Below the pieces are notes generated by a model that saw nothing but the letters and a program-made list of their open reading frames with translations, did no database searches and was not told the origin of the DNA. From positions 1-35,632 of the forward strand of contig JAAERE010000075.1 of assembly GCA_024230675.1 (NCBI GenBank): a stretch of DNA of 35,632 nucleotides. Direction: 5' to 3'. Of this stretch, positions 1 to 8,539 are shown in pieces; positions within the stretch are counted from its first letter, which is position 1, and every line of letters begins with the position of its first letter. Source of the DNA: a bacterium (GTDB taxonomy: Bacteria > Zixibacteria > MSB-5A5 > GN15 > FEB-12). Both the position numbers and the translations under genes were made by a program.

Positions 1-3
1 CGG

Positions 4-561
4 TCACAAGCCTAACCTGTCGGCTTCAGTAAGCATGGCGTCTCGCACCAGCAGGAAGAATTCCTCCAGGTCGAGCCCCAGGTTTGAGCAGGCCGCCATA
101 TTCTCGCGGGCAGCGCCGGCGGCAAATCGTTTTTCCCTGAATCGGCGCATCATGAAGTTGGCGTCGACAGAAGCCAGCTTTTTGTGCGGATGCATGAGCG
201 CGCAAGCGACCAGAAAACCCGTAGTAGGATCAACCGAGTACAACGCCCAGTCAAGACGGCTCTCACAAGGAACGTGCCCGGGATGAGCGTGGATGGCGTG
301 AAACACTTCCTCGGGCAGCTCATACTCGGCCAGCCACTCGCGAGTAACGTACGTATGGTAATGCTCGTCGTCTTTTGTCTCGTTGTAGTCGAGATCGTGC
401 ACCAGGCCTACCAGCCCCCAATAGTCAGGGTCTTCTCCGAGATGCTCGGCCAGGCGGCGCATGGCTATTTCCACCGCCAGGATGTGCTTGAGCAGGTTGT
501 TTTTGCCGATTTTCTCGACAACCAGGTCATAGGCGATCTCGCGAGTAAGTTTCAATTCCAT
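4..561 (-). CDS. HD-domain hydrolase (HDIG-type family)
   Basis: 185 residues. It is a small soluble protein of the HD phosphohydrolase superfamily; substrate unknown. The core HD doublet is visible as VGLVHDLDYNE (about residues 51-61), preceded by a conserved His in KHILAVE and followed by FHAIHAHPGH, which supplies more metal-ligand histidines. This is the layout of short HDIG-domain proteins annotated as predicted hydrolases. The start is the ATG at 559-561; no Shine-Dalgarno sequence is visible before it, and a TTGACA element lies only about 33 bases upstream, so the message could be nearly leaderless. It is the last gene of the leftward run, 67 bases after the TonB-receptor-like gene, so it may be read both from that run and from its own promoter. 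Family membership is clear; the reaction is not. Confidence 0.8.
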   Translation of the reverse strand: MELKLTREIAYDLVVEKIGKNNLLKHILAVEIAMRRLAEHLGEDPDYWGLVGLVHDLDYNETKDDEHYHTYVTREWLAEYELPEEVFHAIHAHPGHVPCESRLDWALYSVDPTTGFLVACALMHPHKKLASVDANFMMRRFREKRFAAGAARENMAACSNLGLDLEEFFLLVRDAMLTEADRLGL

Positions 562-570
562 GGTCCGTTA

Positions 571-599
571 AATAAAAAGGTTATAGCAAACAATGTCAA
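571..599 (-). promoter_or_regulatory. Candidate sigma-70 promoter for the HD-domain gene
   Basis: On the minus strand a perfect TTGACA (599-594) is followed after 17 bases by TTTATT (576-571), or after 16 bases by TTTTAT. The expected transcript start lies only a few bases before the ATG at 561. That fits the lack of a ribosome-binding site but leaves a very short leader. The -10 match is weak, so this is a candidate only. Confidence 0.4.
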
Positions 600-628
600 G
601 TGGAGCCCTGAGGTCGACGTTAACCGCC

Positions 629-2701
629 TCAATCGAGAAAGTCCCAGGTAAAACCGTAATAATTATACCGACCGAGCGACTGGAAGTATTCCCGAGACGA
701 AAACTGGTTAGTCAGCATATTCTGGACAATCCAATGAAAACGAAAATTACCCATGCGGAAGGACAGCTTACCGTTGAGGACCAGCTCATCGCCGAGGCCC
801 ATCTGTTCATATCCATCGTACGGCCCCGTGTACTGCACTTCGCCGTAGGCATAGAAGTGAATCAGTTTCTGACTCCAGAAAATGTGCAACTCGGCGCCGC
901 CGAACGCCTGGTATTCCGGAGAGTACGCTTCGTTGTCAGCGTCCGGATAGTCGACATAATGGTAGCTTCCGCCGCCCTTAAAAGCGAACAGGTCCGTCAG
1001 CGCCAATCGGCCGACAGCCGTAGCCGTGGCAAAGTCGACGTCGTTGTTGACCGGCGAAAAGACGGCTATGCTGCTGTCCATATACCTAATCCATTCGATG
1101 CCGTCGATAATCCTGCCTCCCGTAGCCGAAAGCGCGAGACTCGTGTTCATCGAGCCCAGTTCGACACCAAGAGCGGCGGTCAACAGGCGCTCGGATTTGA
1201 GACCGGGGTTGCCTTCGTCCGCGTAATCGTTAAATCCCGAGCCATAAACAGAGGCTTCCTGGTAACGAAGATTCAGCTCATAAAGCGAGGGCGCGCGTTC
1301 GGAATATCCAACTGAAGCAAACAAGTAGAGCCGATCCGACTCGCAGGTTATTAGAGCCGAAGCAGCCGGCAACACCTTGAAGTCCTCGACATAGCGCCCG
1401 CGAGCATTGACGGCCAGGCGATAACTGTCGCCCCGATGCGCCATGCTAAGGGATGCACCGCCCGTCAGGCGTTCCTCCGCATCGGTCCAATCGTCAAATT
1501 CGAGATAATCGCCGTCGACTTCGGCCCTGAAAGCGGATCCTCCCCACATCCATTCGCGCGATAGCTCCAGCCCGTGCCCGGTGTGTTCCAACCGCGCTCG
1601 GTATCCCCAAGCAACGCTGCTGGTCTGTCTCAGGTGAGTGTAGGCGATCTGATTCCTGACTGAATGCTCTGCGTTGTGTTTTACAAAAGCCAGGCTCCCC
1701 TGCCGGTCGATGCGATCGCGTTCATGCGTCGCTCCTCCGACGTCCGGACGAACGAGGAACGGCCCCTCACGATCATAAATCCAGCCCGACGCCTGAACAG
1801 CTACGGTTCTCCCAAGCGGGAAAAACACATCTGCCGACTGGTGATAAGCATCGTCGCCGCGCCCGAGAAAAGCGCCATCAGCGCTGCGGTACCCGATCGA
1901 CATATCGATCTCCCGGCCGCCGGTAAACAGCTTGGAATATCGTCCTCGCGCGTATGAGTAGGCGTAAGATCCCTTGTCGACAAGAAAAGTGCTTTCCGGC
2001 GAGGTCGTTTTCGGTCTCTTGGGCCGCGTCAATAGTGTGGCCACGGAGTGGTCGCCGCCGAACACCATTCCCATCGGGCCGGGGAGAATCACCACCTGGT
2101 CATCCAGCGCCGTCGGAATGTCGTTGAGGTCGATCATACCGTCTGGTTCCACAATGTGCTCAAACGGGGTCAGCGTCCTGCCGTTGGTCAGTACGGCGAG
2201 CCGATTACCCTTCAGACCGTAAGGCTGTACGGTTTTTCGCATGGGCGTGATTTGATGATCGGTCACGACAAAACCGGGATCAAATCTGAAATAGTCGCCG
2301 GCGTCGTGGTAAAAAGCGCGGTCAAGGTCCTGCCGGAGATTCCAGCGCGACGACAGAAGCCAGGTGGCCAGAGAATCGAAATACGAAAAAGGATCTTCGA
2401 CCGCCACAATCTCCGCTCGCTGTTGATCCTCCCAGCGTAGCCGATAGCGAGTCTCGAATTCCAGCAGGGAGCGTTGGGCCTCGTTTAGCGTGTCCAACAG
2501 AACGTCGGGATATACGATGTTTATGGAATCTTCAAGCGTCCCCAGCTGCGGCGAGGAGATAGTGTCCTCGACCACGGCGGAATCCGACTGAACCGTCGAC
2601 AAATTATCAATAGTCAAAAGTGGTGCAGGCACGGAATCATCGGCCGACGCCGATACCGGCAGCAACAGGCACGTGAATACTAAAATCGCATATTTGCTCA
2701 T
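629..2701 (-). CDS. TonB-dependent-receptor-like outer-membrane barrel
   Basis: 690 residues. An N-terminal signal peptide (about residues 1-20, ending SASADD) is followed by a periplasmic stretch. A plug-like region follows at about 165-240, with the typical run of a small basic/hydrophobic start, a short strand ending in LTNGRTL, then DLNDIP and VVILPGPMGMVFGG. The rest is alternating aromatic-rich beta strands ending in YYGFTWDFLD, as expected for a 22-strand barrel. The family imports scarce ligands (cobalamin, siderophores, other vitamins) with TonB energy. The plug is degenerate and no clear TonB box is visible, so active transport is inferred. Its ATG overlaps the stop of the upstream ECF S-component gene by 4 bases (ATGA). 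This coupling suggests the two act on the same micronutrient, one at the outer and one at the inner membrane. Confidence 0.72.
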   Translation of the reverse strand: MSKYAILVFTCLLLPVSASADDSVPAPLLTIDNLSTVQSDSAVVEDTISSPQLGTLEDSINIVYPDVLLDTLNEAQRSLLEFETRYRLRWEDQQRAEIVAVEDPFSYFDSLATWLLSSRWNLRQDLDRAFYHDAGDYFRFDPGFVVTDHQITPMRKTVQPYGLKGNRLAVLTNGRTLTPFEHIVEPDGMIDLNDIPTALDDQVVILPGPMGMVFGGDHSVATLLTRPKRPKTTSPESTFLVDKGSYAYSYARGRYSKLFTGGREIDMSIGYRSADGAFLGRGDDAYHQSADVFFPLGRTVAVQASGWIYDREGPFLVRPDVGGATHERDRIDRQGSLAFVKHNAEHSVRNQIAYTHLRQTSSVAWGYRARLEHTGHGLELSREWMWGGSAFRAEVDGDYLEFDDWTDAEERLTGGASLSMAHRGDSYRLAVNARGRYVEDFKVLPAASALITCESDRLYLFASVGYSERAPSLYELNLRYQEASVYGSGFNDYADEGNPGLKSERLLTAALGVELGSMNTSLALSATGGRIIDGIEWIRYMDSSIAVFSPVNNDVDFATATAVGRLALTDLFAFKGGGSYHYVDYPDADNEAYSPEYQAFGGAELHIFWSQKLIHFYAYGEVQYTGPYDGYEQMGLGDELVLNGKLSFRMGNFRFHWIVQNMLTNQFSSREYFQSLGRYNYYGFTWDFLD

Positions 2702-3225
2702 AGCCTTGCTCGTTCTCGCTCATATAAGTGCAGGACGACGCCGAACAGCAACGGGAAAATGAACAAATTGCCTGCCAGAGAAATTGCGACGAAAGGCAGT
2801 CCCCCTATGAAGCGCGGCCAGAACGGCTGGTAGACCCAGGCATCAACCAAACTCACCGGAATGAAAAAAGCAAGAGTGCACGAGGCTGCGGCCAGGACAA
2901 GAACAGCGATTTTAGTAATACGGGAAGGCGCTGCCAGTATATAACGTCGGAACATTCGGCCGAGCAAGCCGCAGGCGGCCATACCAGCCACCTGAGCGAT
3001 CATGACCCAGGGCGTAGCCGGACCGTAAGGATTGAAGAAAGTCCACAGCCACTGCCCGATCCCGCCGGCCAGCAGACCGGGAAAGAATCCCCAGAGGAAG
3101 CCGGCAGCAAAAGCCAGAAAAAACGAGAGCTTGACGTTGAGCAGCGGAGCCGTAGCCCAGGCCAGCACATAAATCAGAGCGGCGAAAAGCGCAATCCGAG
3201 TGATGAGCCGGGCCTGTAAGATCAT
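2698..3225 (-). CDS. ECF transporter S-component-like membrane protein
   Basis: 175 residues, very hydrophobic, with five or six membrane helices. The first half carries the pattern typical of energy-coupling-factor substrate-binding proteins: a helix, then LSFFLAFAAGFLWG, then FPGLLAGGIGQWLW with the glycine-rich turn. S-components bind one vitamin or cofactor (riboflavin, cobalamin, queuosine precursor and others) in the inner membrane and dock on a shared ECF module (EcfT plus two ATPases). No ECF module is encoded in this window, so it would have to be elsewhere. The gene overlaps both neighbours by 4 bases (metalloprotease stop/ATG at 3222-3225; its own stop/next ATG at 2698-2701). Which vitamin it binds cannot be read from the sequence. 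Confidence 0.65.
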   Translation of the reverse strand: MILQARLITRIALFAALIYVLAWATAPLLNVKLSFFLAFAAGFLWGFFPGLLAGGIGQWLWTFFNPYGPATPWVMIAQVAGMAACGLLGRMFRRYILAAPSRITKIAVLVLAAASCTLAFFIPVSLVDAWVYQPFWPRFIGGLPFVAISLAGNLFIFPLLFGVVLHLYERERARL

Positions 3226-5204
3226 CTGATCACGGCCACCTTGACCTTGTCTTCGGCCAACAGTTCAGTTCTCTCGGAGCCCTCATAGAGCCGGGCATAT
3301 GCCAAGTACACGCCGGAGGCAACGTCCCTCCCGGACTGGTTCTTCATGTCCCAGCCTATCTCGAATACACGGTAAGCGCTATTGCCGGTAACGTCCTCTC
3401 CGATGGGATCCCCGCCCAATGATCTGACGTATTCACCGGCAACTGTATACAGGTCAACCAGCAGCACGGCCGTGCCCGACAACGGAGACGCAACAGTGAC
3501 CGTGGGATACTGGAATCGGAAAGTTAGGGGCGCTCCGCCCATCTCGGCTACCACCGCCGGGTTGGGATAGGGTGACAACACGCTCGGGCCGTGAAGCTCT
3601 GCGGTCTCGAGTGAGGCTGCATAACCCAAGCGGAGATAAGTCGTCGGACTGTAAAGGCTGGGGGCTGGGGTGGCCGGAGTAAACACGACGGTCACGGCAC
3701 GATATTCCCGGGCATCTATCAGACCGAGAATCGAGTCCAGGAACATGCCGCCGCCTAAGAAATTCCAGTCGCTGGTGGTATCCCTGAGTATATCGTGTCT
3801 GTCCGGATCGACCCGGGATTGACAAATCGCTGAAACACCCCAGACAAGACCGGGCACGGTATCGAGAGCAAAAACATATATCGACAGCAACGTATCCTCC
3901 GGCACAAGTGACTCCAGGTTCTCGAACCTTATGAAACTCGAGGAATTGTACTGCGGCCGGAAGGGATTCTCATTGTAGCTGACGAAGTCAGGGTAGGTGC
4001 TGTGCCGGGCCATTGACTCCAACGGGAAATAGTCGTAGTTGGCGGCTTCGGAGAAGCCGATTCCCTCGGGCGCTTGATCGGCGTAGGGCCCCGTGAAATA
4101 GTTCCAAATGGAGAAATCACGCAGAGCCGAGGCCAGACTAGCGGTGTAACATGTATCGGCGCTGGAAGTATCACAAATAGCGTGGCTGGCCGAATCGATC
4201 GCTTGATCGATGCTGAACAGGAAATTGTGTCCGGGCATAGAGCCCGATCGATCCCAGATGAACTTTATAATCTCCGGCCCATAGACCTCAGACAAGTAGA
4301 TGGGGAAAACCACTGAAGCGTAGTGGTGAACGTTGTCGTCTGATTGGATAGACCATCTCGGGTCGCTGTAGAAAATCGGCAGGAGGAGGTAGTAGTCGTT
4401 GATCTCATCGTACTGCTGTTCTTCCATCCACACGGCTGACATCTCATACCAGACGATGTCCTCCGTAGCATCCATGGCAAAGTGTGAGGCGTGGAAGATT
4501 TCGTGCGCCAGCGTCACCTGGGCCGCCGCCAGGGGATTGTTAACATATTCGGGAAGATGCTGGAAGTCGTGATCGATCTCGATCCATACGGCGGCTTCGC
4601 GAATGTCGCCGCTGCCGGTGCACAGCGTATCGTTGTACGTGACGCCGTAGTAACCGAAGGACATGGCCGTCAGATAGATGTCGAGCCGGGGGTCGTCTTC
4701 AACCGCACACGAAGTATCGGGAATCGGCCGCTTGTACCCCATGTTCGCAAATATGTGGTCGAAGGCCGAGTCAGCGGCCAGCGCCACAGCTTCAACGTAG
4801 TCCGGGACACCATCGCTGTCGTTGTCCACATTGGCTTCCCACACGGTATGGGGACTGCCGGGATCGGTCTCATAGTGAATTCGCACCTCGTCCCCGGGCG
4901 GATCGTAATAGAAGCTCATAACCGGACGGGAGGCGAACTCTACGCCCAGAGCAGCAAGCAAGCCCCGATCCATTCGATCGAGATTCCTGTAGAATTCGAG
5001 CACGGCAGGGGTACCGCATTTATAGCCGTCGTGAGCGTGCTCACCGTCGTCAGACAGCGCCCCCGAGCCCGCCCCGCTCTGGCCGGTTACAAACATGTAA
5101 TTGTCGATTATGCGCTGCTGTTCTTCCGGCGCAAGGCTGGTCTCGGCTGCCATAGCAGCACCGCCAAGGACCAGAAGAATACCAATGATAGCTGGAAATT
5201 TCAC
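3222..5204 (-). CDS. Secreted MXAN_6640-like zinc metalloprotease with FlgD-type tail
   Basis: 660 residues. A signal peptide (about 1-20, cleaved near AMAAE) is followed by a mature region with the calcium-binding-like motif DNDSDGVPDYVE (about 128-139). A zinc-protease motif follows, HEIFH, with H234, E235 and H238, and then WYEMSAVWMEE about 16 residues later, which probably holds the third ligand. This order matches the putative metalloproteases named after MXAN_6640. The last about 100 residues (SPYPNPAVV, then WDMKNQSGRDVASGVY) form a FlgD/type IX-like Ig tail found on secreted proteins of FCB bacteria. The start is a GTG at 5204 whose TGA-overlap with the PHP gene (GTGA) shows translational coupling. 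Protease activity is inferred from motif only. Confidence 0.72.
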   Translation of the reverse strand: MKFPAIIGILLVLGGAAMAAETSLAPEEQQRIIDNYMFVTGQSGAGSGALSDDGEHAHDGYKCGTPAVLEFYRNLDRMDRGLLAALGVEFASRPVMSFYYDPPGDEVRIHYETDPGSPHTVWEANVDNDSDGVPDYVEAVALAADSAFDHIFANMGYKRPIPDTSCAVEDDPRLDIYLTAMSFGYYGVTYNDTLCTGSGDIREAAVWIEIDHDFQHLPEYVNNPLAAAQVTLAHEIFHASHFAMDATEDIVWYEMSAVWMEEQQYDEINDYYLLLPIFYSDPRWSIQSDDNVHHYASVVFPIYLSEVYGPEIIKFIWDRSGSMPGHNFLFSIDQAIDSASHAICDTSSADTCYTASLASALRDFSIWNYFTGPYADQAPEGIGFSEAANYDYFPLESMARHSTYPDFVSYNENPFRPQYNSSSFIRFENLESLVPEDTLLSIYVFALDTVPGLVWGVSAICQSRVDPDRHDILRDTTSDWNFLGGGMFLDSILGLIDAREYRAVTVVFTPATPAPSLYSPTTYLRLGYAASLETAELHGPSVLSPYPNPAVVAEMGGAPLTFRFQYPTVTVASPLSGTAVLLVDLYTVAGEYVRSLGGDPIGEDVTGNSAYRVFEIGWDMKNQSGRDVASGVYLAYARLYEGSERTELLAEDKVKVAVIR

Positions 5205-6037
5205 TGAGTGCCTCGTATCTGAAGAGCGTGTTGTTTCAGGCTGTCAAGAAGACCGACCGGAACGTTGAGCGAACCGACCTCTCCCTCATGATCCCGGCGA
5301 CCGTGGAAGTCTGAGCCGCCGGTATGCAATAATCCGTAACGCTTGGCGAGAGTCTTAAGCTGCTTCACATGGTGCTTCTTGTGGGCATAGTGCTGCACTT
5401 CGAGACCGTCGAGCCCCTGCCCCGCCAGAGCCTCAATATGCCGGTTCATACCCGCTATGAAGGCATGAGCCAGGACGGCAACGCCGCCGGCGCCGTGAAT
5501 GAGGTCTATTGCCTGGGCGGGGGTCAACCGACGTCGGGGGACATAGGCTTCACAGCCGTAACCGATATACTTCCGGAAAGCCTCGTCGAAGTTCGAAATA
5601 TGACCTTCTTCAAGCAGGACATCGGCGACGTGCGGTCGGCCCACCACGGAACCCTGGGCGGCCTGTTCCACTGCCTCGAAAGAGATTTGCATTCCCATCT
5701 GGTTCAGCTTCTCAACCATTATACGCCCACGCTCCCTGCGGATTTCCTGAGATTCCACGATGGAAGCGTTGAGCGCCTTGTCGTCCGGATCAAACAGATA
5801 ACCGAGCAAATGCATATCTTCGCCGCCGGACTCGGCCGACAGCTCTATGCCGGTGATCAATTCAGGATCATCTTTCGTTAACAGTTTTCTGGCGTGCCGA
5901 TATCCCTCCAGTGTATCGTGGTCGGTTATAGAAAACGCGACCAGCTTTTTTTCGCGTACTATGGCCAGCAAATCATCTGGTGACAAGGCACCGTCCGAGT
6001 AGGCTGTGTGCAGGTGCAGATCAACGTAGCCCGCCAT
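5201..6037 (-). CDS. PHP-domain phosphoesterase (RNase AM / nucleotide 3',5'-bisphosphate phosphatase family)
   Basis: 278 residues. All PHP metal-binding motifs are present: DLHLHTAYSDG (residues 6-16), ITDHDT (37-42), GIELSAE, GRPHVADVL, LAHAF and GSDFHG near the C-terminus. Length and motif order match the YciV/TrpH group, a metal-dependent enzyme that removes the 3'-phosphate of nucleoside 3',5'-bisphosphates or trims short RNA from the 5' end. Other PHP proteins of this size act on histidinol phosphate or DNA, but the motif spacing fits YciV better. It starts 2 bases after the FTCD stop and its own TGA overlaps the GTG start of the protease gene, so it sits inside one polycistron. The exact substrate is not shown by the sequence. 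Confidence 0.85.
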   Translation of the reverse strand: MAGYVDLHLHTAYSDGALSPDDLLAIVREKKLVAFSITDHDTLEGYRHARKLLTKDDPELITGIELSAESGGEDMHLLGYLFDPDDKALNASIVESQEIRRERGRIMVEKLNQMGMQISFEAVEQAAQGSVVGRPHVADVLLEEGHISNFDEAFRKYIGYGCEAYVPRRRLTPAQAIDLIHGAGGVAVLAHAFIAGMNRHIEALAGQGLDGLEVQHYAHKKHHVKQLKTLAKRYGLLHTGGSDFHGRRDHEGEVGSLNVPVGLLDSLKQHALQIRGTQ

Positions 6038-6039
6038 GC

Positions 6040-7548
6040 CTACAACTTGTCTTCCACCAGACCGCGAATCTCCGAGGACGTCTTTTCAGCCTCCTTACGA
6101 ATGGAACTCGACTCGTCGGTGAGCTTCTTCACGAAATCCTTGTCGGCAATCGACGTCAGGTTGATACGCACGTTATACCCGGCGCCCTCGACAGCTGCCT
6201 GCCCCATTAGCCCGGCCACTCCGGCGTCGGTGATAGAGTTTTCATTGCCTTTGGCGGCAACGGTCTTAGCGAACTTCATTACCTCCAGAGACTTCTTCAT
6301 GACCTCAAGCGGTACCAGAGAAGCTCCCTTGTTGGCTTCTTCCACGGCTTGATCTCGTTTGTCCGATTTCGGAAGCTTAAACGCTTCCATGACGGCGTTG
6401 AAAGATTCCTTATCAGTATCGATGAGCTGTGTGAGGTCGGCGCGGAGCTTATCCGCTTTGTCGCGGACGTCGGAGAGTTCGTCTTTGACCGCAGCATATT
6501 GTTTTTTGCCCACGCTCAGACGACAGACCATCGCGGTCAGGGCCGCGGCCAGGGCGCCGGCGGAGGACGCCACCGAGCCACCTCCCGGTGCCGGCGACGA
6601 CGAAGCCACTTCGTCGTAGAACGTCTCGCCCACTTGACCCGAGGAACCTACATCGCGAAGCTTCTCTTCAAGGACCTGTTCTCGGGAGAAATTCTCCAGG
6701 CGCAGGAAGAAGTCGGAAACGTCGAGAATGGCCTGATTCGGGATCAGTCCGACGATCTCTGAAGAGGTCACGTTTATGCCATAGCGAGCGGCCTCGCTCT
6801 TGATTGTCTCGAATACTCTGAACACCGGGGTCTTGGTGTAGTTGGTCAAGTTCATCGAGATCTGGACCTGATCGCGCTCCTTAATCTCAATGCCCATGGC
6901 TTTAACGAACCTATAACCACCGCGGAGGGACCTGACGGCGTCGGCGATTTTCTGGGCTACCTCCAGATTGTTGGAACCGAGATAAACGTTGTAGGCCACC
7001 AGTGGGAAGCGCACACCGATCGCCGTGGAACCGGCTTTCAGGTTCATCTTGGCCGGGCCATAGTCGGGCTTGCGGGACTTGTCGGTCTCGATGGAATCGC
7101 GGATACCTTCGTACTGTCCTTGCCGCACCTTGGCGAGGTTGCGGCGTTTGGGTGAGGTTGCCGCGTTCTCGTACAGATACACCGGGATCTTCAGCTCTTC
7201 GCCAACCCTCTTGCCCAGCTTGTTGGCCAACTCGACGCCATCCTCTTCGGTCATATCTCCCAGCGGGATGAACGGACAGACATCGCAGGCGCCCATTCTC
7301 GGGTGGCCGCCCTTGTGGGCGGTCATATCGATCAATTCGGCCGCTTTCTGATAGCCTCTGAAGGCGGCGTCGACGGCCAGGCTGGGATCGCACACAAAAG
7401 TCACAACAGCTCGGTTATGATCGCCGTCCATCTCCTTGTCGAGCAGAGTAACCCCGTCCTCTGAAGTGATCGCGGCGCAGATGGCATCGATAACTTCGGG
7501 GCGACGGCCTTCCGAGAAATTGGGAACACATTCTACAAGCTTTGCCAT
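6040..7548 (-). CDS. ftcD: Bifunctional glutamate formimidoyltransferase / formimidotetrahydrofolate cyclodeaminase
   Basis: 502 residues. The first about 300 residues are formiminotransferase: KLVECVPNFSEGR at the start, LLDKEMDGDHNRAVVTFVC with the catalytic-region His, and HPRMGACDVCPFIPLG. The last about 190 residues are cyclodeaminase, starting near SSPAPGGGSVASSAGALAAAL, the folate-binding helical domain. The fused enzyme moves the formimino group from N-formiminoglutamate to tetrahydrofolate and releases ammonia to give methenyl-THF, linking histidine breakdown to one-carbon metabolism. The two-domain fusion is the form known from animals and some bacteria; many bacteria use separate proteins. 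No hutH, hutU or hutI is present in the window. It lies 3 bases after the deoxyhypusine-synthase-like gene in the leftward run. Confidence 0.93.
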   Translation of the reverse strand: MAKLVECVPNFSEGRRPEVIDAICAAITSEDGVTLLDKEMDGDHNRAVVTFVCDPSLAVDAAFRGYQKAAELIDMTAHKGGHPRMGACDVCPFIPLGDMTEEDGVELANKLGKRVGEELKIPVYLYENAATSPKRRNLAKVRQGQYEGIRDSIETDKSRKPDYGPAKMNLKAGSTAIGVRFPLVAYNVYLGSNNLEVAQKIADAVRSLRGGYRFVKAMGIEIKERDQVQISMNLTNYTKTPVFRVFETIKSEAARYGINVTSSEIVGLIPNQAILDVSDFFLRLENFSREQVLEEKLRDVGSSGQVGETFYDEVASSSPAPGGGSVASSAGALAAALTAMVCRLSVGKKQYAAVKDELSDVRDKADKLRADLTQLIDTDKESFNAVMEAFKLPKSDKRDQAVEEANKGASLVPLEVMKKSLEVMKFAKTVAAKGNENSITDAGVAGLMGQAAVEGAGYNVRINLTSIADKDFVKKLTDESSSIRKEAEKTSSEIRGLVEDKL

Positions 7549-7551
7549 GTC

Positions 7552-8535
7552 TTAGTCTCCGTTGGTTGTCGGGATCGTTATGCGATCCTTAAGTCCCCAG
7601 GCGAGCAACGGTACCATGATTTCGTGGTGCCCCACAAAATTGAAGCCCTTGCCCGTCTTGAAGGTGGGACGCGTCACCACGTTCACCCTGGGACGATAAT
7701 GCTCGATCATATCAAAATTGGCCGTAATCAACCGGCTAGTGCCCTTCTTCCTCAGATTGCGGGCTACGGTCAGAGCCTTGAGGAACACCTCCGGCAAAAT
7801 TACCGCCGAGCCAATATTGGCTAACACACCGCCCCTGTCAAGCCGGGAGCAGACCGAAGCCAGAATGCGAAAGTCAACGTGTGAGGCCTCTCCGACTGCG
7901 GCAGCGTCGAAATTGGGGTGCTGGCTGACAATGTCCGTGCCTATGCCGACGTGGATCGTGACAGGAAGCCCCAGCCGGTAGGCGGTGGCAAAAACCGAGA
8001 GCTTGCGATTGGCTGCGTTTTCCTGCTCGATAAACCGGCCGCCCGCTTCGCCCAGACCGAGGTCCTGGTCGGCCGCCAGTCTGGCAACCGCGGCGAACAG
8101 ATCACCGGTCTCCTCGACCATACCAAAACTTCCATCGGTCAGGCCGCGCTGGACATCTTCCGAAGTCCCCCCGAAAAAGGCCAGTTCCAAATCGTGTATC
8201 AGGCCCGCACAGTTGAACGAAAGGCCGGTGACGAAACCGCGTTTCATCAGGTCGATGAATATCGGCGACAGGCCTACCTTGATAGTATGCGCTCCCAGAA
8301 GGCAATGAAAGGGAAGGTCCTTTTTTCGAGCCCGGCCGACATGATCGATAAATTCGTTCAGATCGGCCGCCTTCAGAAATTTCGGCAGAGAGTCCAAAAA
8401 ACCTGAAACGCATGAGCCCTTTTTGACAGGTTTCCCGAACCCGGTTATCTCGGTCCGGTTGTCACGCTTGCGAATGGAATAGCGCCTGACTCTGGACAGG
8501 TCGGCCCGCGGCTGGTTCTTTTTCGGATTGGTCAT
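7552..8535 (-). CDS. Deoxyhypusine-synthase-like protein of unknown role
   Basis: 327 residues, soluble, no signal peptide. Several stretches resemble the deoxyhypusine synthase fold: CAGLIHDLELAFFG in the middle, VTIHVGIGTDIVSQHP with glycine-rich NAD-site character, and NIGSAVILPEVFLKALTVARN followed by HYRPRVNVVTRP and GHHEIMVPLLA. Deoxyhypusine synthase uses spermidine and NAD to modify eIF5A, a protein bacteria do not have. Bacterial relatives are therefore likely to act on a small polyamine-like or other amine substrate. I do not see the lysine-bearing active-site motif of the eukaryotic enzyme. The gene lies 3 bases before ftcD and 4 bases after the DUF3108 gene. Fold assignment is by eye and moderate; function is unknown. 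Confidence 0.55.
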   Translation of the reverse strand: MTNPKKNQPRADLSRVRRYSIRKRDNRTEITGFGKPVKKGSCVSGFLDSLPKFLKAADLNEFIDHVGRARKKDLPFHCLLGAHTIKVGLSPIFIDLMKRGFVTGLSFNCAGLIHDLELAFFGGTSEDVQRGLTDGSFGMVEETGDLFAAVARLAADQDLGLGEAGGRFIEQENAANRKLSVFATAYRLGLPVTIHVGIGTDIVSQHPNFDAAAVGEASHVDFRILASVCSRLDRGGVLANIGSAVILPEVFLKALTVARNLRKKGTSRLITANFDMIEHYRPRVNVVTRPTFKTGKGFNFVGHHEIMVPLLAWGLKDRITIPTTNGD

Positions 8536-8539
8536 GAAT

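Noticed and set aside
593..1315. 240-codon plus-strand frame opposite the receptor-like barrel gene
   Set aside because: Antisense to a signal-peptide-bearing barrel protein; no motif and no start context.
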